Assembly (NCBI RefSeq): GCF_030272615.1 | Contig: NC_081415.1 | Coordinates: forward strand, 369,403,667 to 369,467,666 | Reading direction: 5' to 3' | DNA from: Cryptomeria japonica | Taxonomy: Eukaryota; Streptophyta; Pinopsida; Cupressales; Cupressaceae | Length of the DNA: 64,000 nt | Shown: piece after piece, positions 21,669 through 32,995 of the stretch | Layout of the letters: the number at the start of each line of letters is the position of its first letter | How positions within the stretch are numbered: the first letter of the stretch is position 1 | Notes under the pieces: generated by a model | The model's input: the letters and a program-made list of their open reading frames with translations, nothing else | What the model was told of the DNA's origin: nothing | Databases searched by the model: none | Made by a program: the position numbers and the translations under genes

Positions 21669-21795
21669 AGACGCCTCTGTATACTTCACAGACGCGTTTT
21701 CCAGACATAGACGCTACTCTGTTTGACGCAGACGCTGATAAAAACACAGATGCGCTTATCCGACACAGACGTGGTTTGAACAGACATAGACGTGT
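21669..21795 (-). repeat. A-type motif array, gag-proximal
   Basis: Seven AGACGC-type motifs on the plus strand (CGCGTCTG in element sense) start at 21669, 21690, 21709, 21730, 21748, 21767 and 21788, with gaps of 18-21 bp. This is the same motif and spacing as in the PMD intron (9378-9643), in opposite genomic orientation. Confidence 0.85.
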
Positions 21796-22069
21796 TTCTG
21801 TAACCTTAGTGCAATTTTTCCTATTTGTGAAGTTGTTTTGTTGTGACCAAATCTGATTTTTCGACTATTTTTCATGACAAGAGGACACAGTGTTGATGAC
21901 TCAATGTTTGCAGACTGTTTAGACTCCAAAAGTGTGTTGTTTGATGTAAAAAGTTTTTTGCATACACTTGAAGACACAAAAGACACAATGTTTTGTTGTT
22001 TTGTCTTGAATGTTTGAGTGTTTAGCATAAGACAAGCACAAATCTTAGGGCTGGCCAAGACAATAGTTG

Positions 22070-22625
22070 TTGATCCCACATAGGGTTTTACCCCCGAGGC
22101 TACGCTATTCAGAGTGGATACTTAGATGCTTGACCTCACTGGCTCCACCCTCGGCACTCACTTCTCGGGTCAGCCAAGCATCAGTCCCCATGAAAACTCC
22201 CCATGGCAAACTTTGTATCTCTACTAAGAACCGTATGTGTGTGGGCCGCTACCAGAGGTCCGACCTCCTGCCTCAACAACTAGAAGGATTTGGGCATCTA
22301 AAACAAAGAGGTGCTAGTAAGGGCATCTGCTCGTATGGCCATACATGCGGCACTTTCAGCTCTATAAATACATAAGGCTCCCAGCCGGTAGGGGTTACGC
22401 CCTACAAATGATCAAATAAATTTGATCAAACGGGTTTATGGGGAGACATAGTGTCGGTATGAACTAATCAGCACACGTTATCCATAGTTTTCACCATGAA
22501 TACATTTGATTATAGTGGTTTGGATGAGGTGGGTTTTCCTCGCTACCACTTGGGTCGTTCTCTTCTCACTAGTAGTCCTAATGACCACATGGGAAGACAG
22601 CCCCTCTAAAGAGTAAACAAAAAGA
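22070..22625 (-). other. Conserved gag-leader module, A copy
   Basis: In element sense it contains GAACGACCCAAGTGG and ACCACTATAATCAAATGT, the boxes shared with B (43690-43195) and C (6732-7200). It lies between the two leader arrays, as in B. Confidence 0.55.
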
Positions 22626-23003
22626 GCCTATTGCTCAAGACACAAAAGACAATGATTCAATTTTAGTGCACCAATTGAAGTGTTTGCTAAGCTATGAAAA
22701 CAAGGCACACAACAAAATTACAAAACCCTAGCAAAGGTCCTGCAACAAAATTGTTAGTAGTTTGGGTTGTTTCAAATGATAACCCCTTCCTGCAAGCACA
22801 CAAGTTAGGTAAATTTTAAAACCCAAAAGACTTTGTGAAAAGGGGCCTTCAACAAAAATGTATTTGCCTCCAAAACAAGCTGCACAAACCAGGTTAGCTA
22901 GATCTGCAAGAGTTAGCCGAAAACAAACCAGATCTGAAACCCTAAGTACAAAATCCGAAAACCCGAATCAAAACAAATTTGAAAATTGCAAAACAGAATG
23001 CAC
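22626..23003. other. Leader stretch, nothing recognised
   Basis: No motif copies, ORF or repeat identified between the leader module and the distal array. Confidence 0.35.
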
Positions 23004-23258
23004 AGACGCCTTTATACCAGACACAGACGCGTCTGTATGACACAGACGCGGTTTTGCAGTTCATAGACGCGATCAGAGGTCACAGACGCGACTTCCGAGT
23101 GTAGACGCGATAAGATCCAGCACAGACGCGGTTAAAATTCTCAGACGCGATTCTAGAAACTTGCAAAAAAATAAAAATTGGCAGAAACACAGACGCGATT
23201 CCCGATATCGCAGACGCTTCTGAAACACAAAAACATGATCCGAACACTCACAGACGCG
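23004..23258 (-). repeat. A-type motif array, primer-site-proximal
   Basis: Eleven CACAGACGCG-type motifs; AGACGC starts at 23004, 23025, 23044, 23065, 23084, 23103, 23124, 23143, 23191, 23212 and 23252. Most gaps alternate between 19 and 21 bp, and the larger ones are near multiples of 20. It is rich in CpG compared with the AT-rich surroundings. Confidence 0.9.
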
Positions 23259-23348
23259 GAAAAAACCTAAAATATCATCGAAATTGTCTGATCTGCAACT
23301 TCAAAAATGCGAATCTGCAACAAAAGTGTTAAATGCAAAGGGACAAGA

Positions 23349-23366
23349 GTCCCACCGGGCATGCCA
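23349..23366 (-). other. Probable primer binding site of A
   Basis: In element sense TGGCATGCCCGGTGGGAC starts three bases after the 5' LTR end. The leading TGG fits pairing with a tRNA CCA end. The tRNA was not identified. Confidence 0.55.
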
Positions 23367-23369
23367 AAA

Positions 23370-24110
23370 TGTTTATGGTGAAAATGGATAACAATAACAA
23401 CAAAATTGAAAGGCTAAATGAATCCAACCACTAAACCCTAGCCTAACAATGAACAAAGATCCACCATAACATATGAAGATTACCTAAGACAATGCAAATA
23501 ACTCAAAATCACAAAGATTATACCATCACATGTCCAATAGGGTTTTGATCTCCATTCTTCCTATCTCCATTGATCTTGCTTGATATATTTGCTCTTAGAT
23601 TTTTATATGCACAAGAGCTCAACAAAGAACGGAATGTGGTTGCAAGTAGGATCGTAGTGTAGCCAAGTCTTCAAGATTAGTCATTAGTCATTAGGGTTTG
23701 ACAATGAAGAAAGCATCTCCTTAAATAGAAGACACAATAAGAAATGGAGGGTTAAGATTGAGAGGTGTAAAAAGAGAGGTCGGCTAGGATTAGAGGGTAG
23801 GTATAAGAAATACCAAAATAATGAAAGAGGTAGGTAGTGTATGAATTTAGGAGATGAATGACATGTGTCATGTGTAGAAAAAGGTAATGAATTAATTAAA
23901 TAAATAAAGATTTTATTTAATTAATAGAAGAAGTAGGATAATTAAATAAATAAAATATTTATTTAATTTAGGAAAAGGATAATTTAAATAAATAAATGTA
24001 TTTATTTAAATGAGAAATAAGGCTAGAAGAGGGTAAATGAATTAATTAAATAAATAAAGATTTATTTAATTAATAGAAGAATTAGGCTTAGATAATTAAA
24101 TAAATAAAAT
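23370..24110 (-). repeat. 5' LTR of A, outer 39 bp missing
   Basis: Matches 8071-8810 with about five substitutions and one extra T. It stops at AAATAAAT AAAAT (24110), whereas the other LTR continues with ATTTATTTAATT and the terminal TCTACA. The break is at the centre of an AT palindrome. The following base (24111) begins sequence upstream of C gag. Confidence 0.9.
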
Positions 24111-24242
24111 CATGGAGGAAGGATCAACCCCGCTTTATTCCTATAGTTTTGTATCACATATAACAAAGCTCGACCTGAACCACCAACACCACCTAGAACT
24201 CCCATAGAAGACGAAGAACTCATCATGATAGAAATTTACTAA

Positions 24243-26199
24243 ATGCTCATTGTCACTCGATTTCAGAGAAACAAACAAAGGGAATCACAATCAGAATCAA
24301 GTATGGGTCATAGATTATCCAACCCTTTTGATGAGTATGCTAATATGAGCGAAACAAAGATCAGCGAGGAACTTCTCCAAGAGTGTCAAGAAAACCCATC
24401 ATTCCAAAGGCTCATGGAAAGCCTTATTGAAATAGACAAGGAAACATATCTACTAATGCTAACTAGAAAAGGAGTTAGACTTCTGGAAGATTTCGATACC
24501 AAAAACTTAAGAAATATAGACAAAATAATTTTAAGAACAAGGTCTAGAAATTATGCCTATCAAGACCAACAATGAGAAGATGAAACACATGACCTGAAAA
24601 ACACACACGAACAAGACAACACCCATGAACACAACCATGCACGCAATCAGGACAATCTTAATGAAAGAGAGGAAGCTCTCCCTCAAAGTACAAATGCACC
24701 CATGGTCGCTCTTACACAAAAAATCCAAATGCTGCAAAGACAAATGCAGGACATGCAACAAGGAACCACAATGCGATACTCCTTGGACGCGATGTGTCCT
24801 TATCCTTTTGACAGGAGATTGAACATGGTACCTTTTCCCCAAATTTAGATATAAAAAAGTATGACAAGTACATTGGTAAAAGTGATCCTTGTGATCACGT
24901 TCAAGAATTTTGTACCATAAGCCTAGAGTTTTCTCACGATGACACTTACTTAATAAGACTATTCCCAAGAATTTTGGGAGGGCAAACCATGGAGTGGTTG
25001 TGTAAACTCACACCTCCCATCTAATCATTTGATGAGTTGGTAAACAAATTTATCACACAATACTCCTATAACATTCAACATGGAATCACCATGTTGCATG
25101 TGTGTAACACCAAACAAAAGAACAATGAAACATTCATGGTGTTTCTTCAGCGGTGGAGACACATGGTTTCGAGATATCCTTGAGAAGTGCCTGAAAAGAA
25201 AAAGATTGAGATCTTTATCAATAACCTAAATAGTGAGATGAGTTATCAACTCAAGCTCCAATGCATACCATCTTTTTCCAAGTTGATAAAAAATGGAATC
25301 CAAGTGGAGGAAGCCTACATCAAGAAAGGAACATTGAAGTTCTTTAAGGAAGGAGTTAACTCATTAAACACTAACCCCTTTAGGAAGAAAAACAATAACA
25401 ATACCTTAGACAAATCCAGATTTTGGACAAGGAAAAAAAATGTTGTTAATGATGGGGTAGTCAATGCTAATAATGTGAAATCCAAACAACCAGTGTTGGC
25501 TTTATCAGGTAACCCACCATCTAACAAAAAACAAAAAAGTGTTAATCAAGGCACTAACACTTATCCGCAAAATACCAATCAAGGAATTTCAACATCAAAC
25601 ACCAACAACAATAACCAAGGCAACAACACTACTAACACTAACCAAGGCAACAACACTACTAACACTAACCAAGGGAATAATGCAAACCAAAGAGGCAACA
25701 CCAATGCTTTCCCGTATAGATGCATCTACACACCATTAGGGAAAACCTTAGAATCAACATTTTGAGAACTCTTGGTGAATAAGATTATCACATTTCCAAC
25801 CATAAACAACTTTGAACCCCAGGTCAAACCACCTTGGTGGAATGACTCACATTTCTGTGATTTTCATCGAAACAAAGGACATCACACAAATGATTGCATG
25901 AGGCTTAAGAACATCATTCAGGACATGATCGATAGAGGTGATTTAATAGTTGATGGTCTCAAAACAAATGGTGACCATGACGCCTTTAAAAATCCTCTTC
26001 TAAATTACAACAAGGGAGGAGCTTCAACATCAAATGATACCGGAGGAGCTCATATAAATCACATATATAATAACACCATCAATCACATATCGACAGATGA
26101 CAACCAAGTAAATGTCATAAAAATCAAGGAAAAACAAGAACATGCGTTGATCAATGTGACAACCAAAGCACAAAAATACGTCTTGATAGGGAATACATT
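24243..26199 (+). pseudogene. C: gag (5' part of polyprotein)
   Basis: Starts with a hydrophilic N-terminus (ATG at 24243; a proline-rich open stretch just upstream ends in a stop). The gag domain contains KKYDKYIGKSDPCDHVQEF, YLIRLFPRILGGQTMEWL and FLQRWRHMVSRYP. Then come an Asn/Thr-rich repeat (25560-25690; NQGNNTTNT repeated) and the knuckle FCDFHRNKGHHTNDCMRLKN (about 25850). Stops and at least one frameshift (about 24840) break it. The frame runs into D at 26200. Confidence 0.8.
26195..26199. repeat. Left target site duplication of D
   Basis: ACATT precedes the LTR start; ACATC follows the right LTR at 49960-49964. Four of five bases match, consistent with an old insertion into C. Confidence 0.6.
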
Positions 26200-26992
26200 T
26201 GTTGACAAATGCACACTCCAATGAGATATTGTAGGTGATTGAAGGTTTTTTCATTGATGGCAACCTTGCAATCATATGATACTGACAAGACAATTTACCG
26301 GCACCAGCAACGACAGACTCTACACCAGCACATAGAACAACAACAGTAAAAGGAAGTATATCGGCACCCAGGCCGACATGAATTTTGTTTATAATATATT
26401 TTGTAATTAATTGTAAAATCATTGTAAGCTGACTTGGCAAATTGTAAAATGACTCATATATGTATGAGATCATTATAGAACATTTTAAGAAGGAAGTAGA
26501 TAGGCGAAATAAGGCAGACCTAATATGTGAATTATAGGTTAAGGGTTTATGTATGAAGCAAAGCTAAAACCAGTATTGGATCTGGCATAGTAGATGCTAT
26601 TTTGAAGTAGTACAAGACATTGGATTTGCATAATCCATTTTGTAAGTCAATGAGACTTCCAATTTTGTAATTGAGCAATGAGCTCTAGGCACTTGGCCTT
26701 CCTGCATGTGCAGGCCCCTATTGTAGCAGTAATATTCTCTTATTGGCTAGTATACAAATATTGTGAGTCACAAATCCCACCGAGGTTTTTCCCACACCAG
26801 GTTTCCTTGTTAAACTACTGTGTTATGGTGTGCTTTTCATGTGGTTGTTGTTATCTCTATTTACTGCATTACTTTTTGTTTACCAGTATACAATATTGAT
26901 ATGCTTTACATATTTTAAGTTAAGAAAATTATATAACCGGTTAGATACTGATTCACCCCCCCCCCCTCTCAGTATCTTTGGGAATCCTAACA
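26200..26992 (+). repeat. 5' LTR of D
   Basis: Starts TGTTGACAAATG and ends GGGAATCCTAACA. It matches 49170-49959 along its length apart from scattered substitutions and a poly-C length difference near the end. Confidence 0.95.
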
Positions 26993-26994
26993 AT

Positions 26995-27007
26995 TGGTAT
27001 CCGAGCC
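26995..27007 (+). other. Primer binding site of D (initiator Met tRNA)
   Basis: TGGTATCCGAGCC lies two bases after the LTR; plant initiator-Met primer sites read TGGTATCAGAGC. One mismatch in the first 12 bases. Confidence 0.85.
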
Positions 27008-27063
27008 TGGTCCTCTATTTTAGAAACCCTAATAGCTTGAGGAATATATTTACACCTGTAGAG

Positions 27064-28196
27064 ATGGAAAACTTGATGAAGCAATTAGAAGCAGCTCTCT
27101 CAGACTATGATACAAAAAAGTTGAAAAATATCAAACTTGAAGATGATCTAAAGGCTGCACAGGATATTATTCAAGCACTTCAAGAAAATCTTACCATTGC
27201 AAGAAACAAGAGAAGAAAAGATACAAAATGAGAATGATGAAAAGGAAACTCTTAGTGATCTGATGAATAAACTGAAACAAGAAAACATGACAACAAAGAA
27301 TGAGATGCAGGATATGACTAAGATTTTGTAAAGAAATTGAAGATAGAGAGAAGGATGAAGAAGACTTGACTAGAAGACTGAATGATATTGCAAATGAAAA
27401 CACAAGACTTAGTTATGAAAATGATATGTTGAAGATAGATCTGATGCACACACAAAATGACTCAAATGAACTTATGAGACAAAAAGGTATCTTGGAAAGA
27501 GAACTGGCTACTGCAAATCAACACAAGGAAAAATTCAAGAAAAGCTCAGAAGAACTTGTGACTTGCTGAAAAATTAGAAACCAAATGGTGATACTAGTGG
27601 CCTTGGCTTTGAAGCTGGTGAAAGCTCTGGTACTACAAACACACATGATCATAGAAAACCGGTAAGACAACCTATTGCTTATAAATTTAATGGAAAATTC
27701 TTTAACTATAACAAGTATGGTCATAGAGAAAATCAGTGTAGATCTAGAAATTATCAGAGCACTAATACACCCACCGATCAATGCTCCAAATGCAAGATGT
27801 TATGTTTGTGGAAGATTTGGTCATAATTCAGAAAATTGCAGAATGAATGTAAGATGTTATGTTTGTGGAAGATTTGGACACTTATCTAATCAGTGTAGAA
27901 CACAAATAGGCATAAGATATGGGAAAGATATTCAGAAAACAATGTGACCTGTTATGCTTGCAATAAGATTGGACATATTGCAAAATTCTGTAGAAGGCAT
28001 CACCGACAAGTAATAATAGTGCTAGTTTGAAAGGTAAAGAAAAGGTTGAAGAGGTAAAGCAAGAATTCTCAAAACAATGGATCAGAAAGTTAGATCTAAA
28101 TGTTGATAGGAATACTCCTCCACCGGAAGAACATAGTAACACTCCACCGACAGAACAGAGTAACACTCCACCGGCAAGAGACTCTTCATCTAACTG
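27064..28196 (+). pseudogene. D: coiled-coil gag with zinc knuckles
   Basis: ATG at 27064. The first 160 or so codons are a Leu/Glu/Lys heptad-rich coiled coil (MENLMKQLEAALSDYDTKKL and, after frameshifts, RRLNDIANENTRLSYENDML). Four CCHC-type knuckles follow: a degenerate FNYNKYGHRENQC (27698), CYVCGRFGHNSENC (about 27798), CYVCGRFGHLSNQC (about 27855) and CYACNKIGHIAKFC (27950). They lie in different frames because of indels. The tail has three NTPP-type repeats. Such knuckles fit a Copia gag nucleocapsid, but the usual N-terminal gag domain is not visible. The B insertion follows at 28266. Confidence 0.65.
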
Positions 28197-28260
28197 AAGA
28201 AAATTCCTTTTAGGGTTTAGCAATCAAATGTGAAACATGCTATTATTCCCTTGATTGATG

Positions 28261-28265
28261 GTGAG
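28261..28265. repeat. Left target site duplication of B
   Basis: GTGAG before the LTR start at 28266; an identical GTGAG follows at 45475-45479. Confidence 0.9.
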
Positions 28266-29426
28266 TGTGTGTGTGAAAAAGTGAACCTGTAGCTGCAAGC
28301 ACAACACTTCAATTAAGTCATTATATGCATGGTTAGTAATCAATAATCAATAAGAAATAAACCATAGCAAAGCAACTAATTGCCTTCTAAAAGATGCGAG
28401 TATAAGATTGCTCTCAGATTTTTATAAGCAATACCAGTGACTAGACTACACCAAGATGAAGGATTTAATCTATATGATATTAAGCTATATGGATGCAAGA
28501 TGGATGAATAATTCAAGCAATAATAACTAATTCAAGCAACAATGGATGCAAGCAATAATGAATGTAAAATGGATGTAAGTAATCTAAAAAAGCACAATGA
28601 TTTCAATGACTCCAGAGTGAAATTAGCGTGATAATAATTTCCAAGCGTGTTCTCAAAAATCTCTAGGGTGAATTGGAATGAGAGTTGAAGACTGAATTTA
28701 TAGAGAATCAAAAAGCTCAATTTAGGATTAATTGAAAATAATTGAGAAATCAGGTTGAGTTAACCTTGAGATAGATTCCAATTATAGTTTAATTGAAATG
28801 CATTCAAATTAGAAGTCCAAGTTGCATTGGAAAATAATAATAAATTAATTCCATGCACATCTGATAAAAATAGATAATTCCATGCACATATTTGATTCAT
28901 TCAAGAAAAAGGTCTTTTCAATTCAACTAAACTTCTTTTTCTGAAAAGATTTGGGTTCCAATTTTAGAGAATAATTCAATAATTCAATAAAATTGCTTTT
29001 CTGATTTCAAGTTCTAAATTTAGAAAAAGAAATAATATCTCAAGTTTGATTTCTCTCTTAATTCAATTCTTTTTTTGATTTTTGTTTTGTTTCAATTCAA
29101 CTCTTTGTAATAAATTAATTCATCTTTTGTAATAAATTAATCCTTTTTGCGTGATTGAATGGCAAATTTATTTAATTTAATTAGATATGCAAGGATATTT
29201 AATAAATTAAAATGGGATAATTGATCAAAATGATATTCTTGGAAATGATTCAATTAATTAAATCAATATTTAATTAATGTTGAGTAGTTGATTTGCCATG
29301 TGATTTTTTATAATTAAAGAATTAATAATGTGCTCAAGATTAATTTAATTGCCTTTGGTTAGGACCTTGGTGATGTTGTCGAGATTAGGGGCCCATGGTT
29401 TAGATGACCAATTTTAGGGTATTACA
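28266..29426 (-). repeat. 3' LTR of B (1161 bp)
   Basis: On the plus strand starts TGTGTGTGTGAAAAAG and ends GGGTATTACA; pairs with 44315-45474. In element sense TATAAAAATCTGAGAGC lies at 28426-28410, shared with the A LTR, and a second TATAAATT at 28702-28695. Confidence 0.95.
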
Positions 29427-29439
29427 TTTGCCCCTCTTT
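29427..29439 (-). other. Polypurine tract of B
   Basis: Minus-strand AAAGAGGGGCAAA abuts the LTR start TGTAATACCC. Confidence 0.85.
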
Positions 29440-30630
29440 GAATTAATGTGCGAGCAGCGCTTTGATTCAAAGATTGTGTGATGTCTAGGAGATTCTAGTT
29501 CTGAACTTGATTGATCACGAACTAGATAAAAAAAAAGCAAGGTGTTTAGCTTGATTTGAAGTGACAAAGCTAAATGAGGTCTGATTAAAGTGATATCGAT
29601 CCCAAACTTGATTGAACTGAGGAACGATAGAAAACAAAGATACCGAACTTGAACTTGATTGATCAAGAAGCGGATCTTACTGATCTAGAACTTGATTGAT
29701 CTTAGATATAGTGAGTGATGGTAAAAATCGATCTTGAACTTGATTGATCAAGACACGATGAGCGAAGAATGAACCGTTTAGCTTGATCAAGAAATGAATA
29801 CTGAACACCTGCTTAGATTTAGTGTGATCAAAGAAACTCTTTAAACTTTTGATTGAGTTTAAATGAATAATCAGTTTGATTTGAAGCAATGAAACTGATT
29901 AATGTTAAGAGATTAATTCAGATGAAAGATAAATATCAGCTTGATTTGAAGCGATAAAATTGATATGCCCCTTAGCGATTGATTTGATTCAAATGATCGA
30001 GAGATCTCAACTTGATGTGAAGCGATGAAGCTGAGATGCCCCTTAACAATAAGGATTGATTTTCTTTAATTGAAAAGATTTTGCTCGACTTTTGATGAAG
30101 ATTTGAAAAAATTTCTCGACTTGTGAGATGTGAAGTCATAAGGTTGTGAGTATGCCCCCTCGGGAGTGAAATCGAAAGATAGCGAGGGATTGATTATAGG
30201 CAATTGTGTGACAAAAAATAACTTATTTGAGCACAAAATGATCATGAGGATTTTTTTGAAAATTTCAGCGATGATTGATAAGAAATTGAGCATAGAGTTG
30301 ATTGTAATGTTGATGTGTAGAATGAAATTGAATTAAGATTCAGTGTTTGAAATTGAGCACAATTTGAAGAAAGAATGAGCATTTGATGAAAAAAAAAAAA
30401 AAGTGCTAAGTGGTCAAAATTTTGAAATTGACTAGTAAAACAATCTCGAATTTCAATTTCGATCCCGAAAATGGAATCAGAGCAGGCATATTAGCTAAGG
30501 GTACAATTTTTGTGACCATCGGAGCAAGTTGAAAAATTAGGTTTTAGGCTATATATAAGACGAAAGTGTCATTTTCAATTCATTTTAACCCTCCAAGTTT
30601 GAAAATTCAAAAAGCCTTCTGTGAAGAAAA
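29440..30630. other. Non-coding stretch upstream of the B PMD gene
   Basis: Built from diverged repeats of AACTTGATTGATC and TTGATTTGAAGCGATGAA phrases (29500-30060), with no coding content. It is the presumed promoter side of the antisense PMD gene. Confidence 0.5.
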
Positions 30631-32995
30631 ATGGTGGTCCCTACTCATCAGCATCGATTTGAGCACCAGAGACATCACAATCGACCCTAAAACTATGAGC
30701 CAGCGGTAAGTGATCGATCTTTAGCCTCTTTATGTTTCTAATTTTGAATTTTTTTGTTTATTTTTCACATTTTTCACGGGTTTTGGGTTGGGTGTCGCGG
30801 TTTATCGTGTGAGATAGGATATTGTCTCGTATGAGAAACTGACAATTTTTCTTTTATCGTTTAAGACTATTAGATTTGTTGTACGGGAGTAACCCTTGTG
30901 TCGTATGACAAGTCAGTTAGGAGACCATTTTGTCGTGCGGAGTCCAATAAAGTGTCATTTGAGGCTGTTTTCTCGTACAAGAGCCATTCCTGACTCGTAC
31001 GAGATTCTTTTTAGCTGTGTTTTGTTGTTCGAAAAACAGTGACCATTTTTGAAAGTGTAAACATGAAATTTTGCTTTTGCATTTGACTTATTTGGATTTG
31101 CGTGATGTTTAACTTCTCTTGTAGGCTCATGTGGAATGTTTTCTGATGATCATTGTTGGGTTTTTGTGTAGGTGTGCTTACCTCCTGTGCTCTTTAGATG
31201 TGTATATCCTCCCACTATGGCTTTGGTTCATGATTTGTCTGAGGTTGAGTAGGCTCATATTGATATGTGTGGCTTTACTCACCTGATGAGGTTACCTGAT
31301 ATCCGTGTGAACCACGGGATGCTGACAACGTTGGTAGAGCGATTTCATTCAAAGCATAATACCTTTCATTTGCCAGTTGGGGAGTTGACTATCACTCTCG
31401 AGGATGTGTACATGATCCTTCATATCCCTTTTGCTGGGGATAAGATGGATTATGATATTGCATTTTTACTTGGACTACAGGCTCTTAGGAATGTATTTAG
31501 GGATCCTGATATCTTGACTTGTTCTATGAGTTGGGATATATTGATGGGCAGGTACAGTGAGGAGTATCCGCTGGCATGTGTCCTAGCAGGTTTCATTGGT
31601 TGCTTCTTGATGCCAGATAGAGGGTAATAGGGTTTTCAGAGTGGATGGGGCCGTATGCTGGAGAGGTTGATAGAGACCCCTCAGAGACTTGGCTGGGGCT
31701 CTTGCTTATTGGCTCACATGTATCAGGAGATGCATGAGATTGTCTATAGAGATGGGCAGAGCATGGCTGCAGGGGTTTACATTTTACAGGTGTGAGCTTG
31801 GGAGCACCTTCTTGTTTGTTGGTCGATAGTTGATGATAGAAGAGAGCCCAGGAAGCCTATTATCTATAGGTATACCAGATATATTATGCAGCCCCATTTG
31901 GGCAAGACAAACTTCTGGCGATGACAGCTGGATGATTTGATAGCTATTATATGGAGACCGTATAGGGGGTTGGAGTCATGGGATGACTGGCGGGCGGTGT
32001 AGAGAGATCTTTTTGTTACACACCCACTAATTGGGAGATCGCAGACTGTTGTGGAGCAATTCATCATTTCACGAGTGATGAGGCAGTACGACCGGCTGCA
32101 GGGGATCTCTCAGGAGTATATGGCGTATGCTCGATATGCTGATGAGGAGAGACAAGGATGGTCACCTAGGCTATCATATGCTTTAGCGATGCACGAGCTG
32201 ATAGGTTTACACCGGCTGAGGTGGGATTACCTAGAGGGTATAGTAGATGCGGGGGTATTGCCCTAGTACAGGGATTACTTTTAGTAGCATCCATTCCCTC
32301 GATTTATGGATCCTAGAGAGCATGCTCCTCATATTGAGGATGTGGAGGATGATGCCCCCACACCAGCATAGGGACAGGCACAGAAATAGGGCCAGAGACC
32401 AGATGCTCCACGATGGACTAGTGGTGATCCTGGTGCTAGCAAGAGCGGAGTGCAAGCTGATGTTGGACAACAGAGGGGTGAGGGTGGATCCTTTGGGAGA
32501 GTAGGCGTGAGGCTGGGTGGTGGAGAGGAGGAGTGAGCAGCTCTGAGGTAGGTCCAGCAGCGGCGGGATGAGAAGGGTGGAGCCATAGGTGGAGATGGCG
32601 GTGGAGAGCCTGTGAGAGAGCAGGGGACTGACACGGGTCGATCGATGAGAGCATGCCTTGCAGAGCTGCAGTCACAGTTGACAGTGGCTCAGACTTAGTT
32701 GGCGAAATGAGACCAACAGCTAGTCGAGGTTAGGGCAGAGCGTGATTGCCAGTTCACAGCATTGAGAGCTGAGTCAAGAGAAGAGATAGAGTCTCTTTGA
32801 TAGGAGGTGCTGCTCTAGAGTAGTAGGGCTGCATATTATGTGGTGGCATATAGTATCGCAGTTCCTATTGCACAGTAGGTGCAACCTTATTCACATTATA
32901 TGGCTAGATCGGAGGGAGCACGAGTACCATGCCGGGATCCCAGGCATCAAGCTCCTCCTCCTCCACCAGGCGACAAGGGAGAGGGCACCAGCTAG
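30631..32995 (+). pseudogene. B: antisense two-exon PMD gene
   Basis: Exon 1 (30631-30705) from ATGGTGGTCC ends GCG before GTAAGTGATCG. Exon 2 runs from 31172, after TTTGTGTAG, in one frame to TAG at 32993-32995; both junctions are phase 0, as in A. About 630 codons. The PMD reads VERFHSKHNTFHLPVGELTI, TLEDVYMILHIPFAG, RLGWGSCLLAHMYQEMHE and SRVMRQYDRL, then a Gly/Arg-rich stretch, a coiled coil (AELQSQLTVAQT) and a tail AAYYVVAYSIAVP. More than 12 in-frame stops, mostly TAG or TGA where Gln, Arg or Trp would fit, and no frameshift. Exon 1 shares HRFE...RP with A and C. Confidence 0.85.
30793..31005 (+). repeat. B-type phased motif array in the PMD intron
   Basis: Eight or nine copies of a near-palindromic [CG]TCGTAYGAGA motif. 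TCGT (or TTGT) begins at 30805, 30827, 30857, 30879, 30901, 30933, 30973 and 30995; most gaps are 22 bp. The array starts about 90-100 bp after the intron donor, matching A and C. Confidence 0.75.

Larger units (their letters stand above)
8071..24110 (-). mobile_element. Element A: Tat-like Ty3/gypsy retrotransposon with antisense PMD gene
   Basis: About 16.0 kb, minus strand. Order in element sense: 5' LTR (23370-24110), primer site, motif array, leader module, second array, gag, retropepsin with G-patch, linker, RT, RNase H, archaeal-type RNase H, integrase, hairpins, antisense PMD gene, polypurine tract, 3' LTR (8071-8849). The LTRs differ by about five substitutions and one indel in 740 bp by eye, so this is the youngest element here. 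The left flank is ATAAC; the right target copy cannot be seen because the outer 39 bp of that LTR are missing. It appears to have inserted into the gag leader of C. Confidence 0.9.

Noticed and set aside
22067-22375. 102-codon plus-strand ORF in the A leader
   Set aside because: No domain, opposite to the element, and it overlaps the conserved non-coding leader module.
24531-24968. 145-codon minus-strand ORF
   Set aside because: Antisense of C gag, with no recognisable content.
26830-27063. Upstream extension of the D gag frame
   Set aside because: This part lies in the LTR and primer site; the ATG at 27064 is the first after the primer site in that frame.
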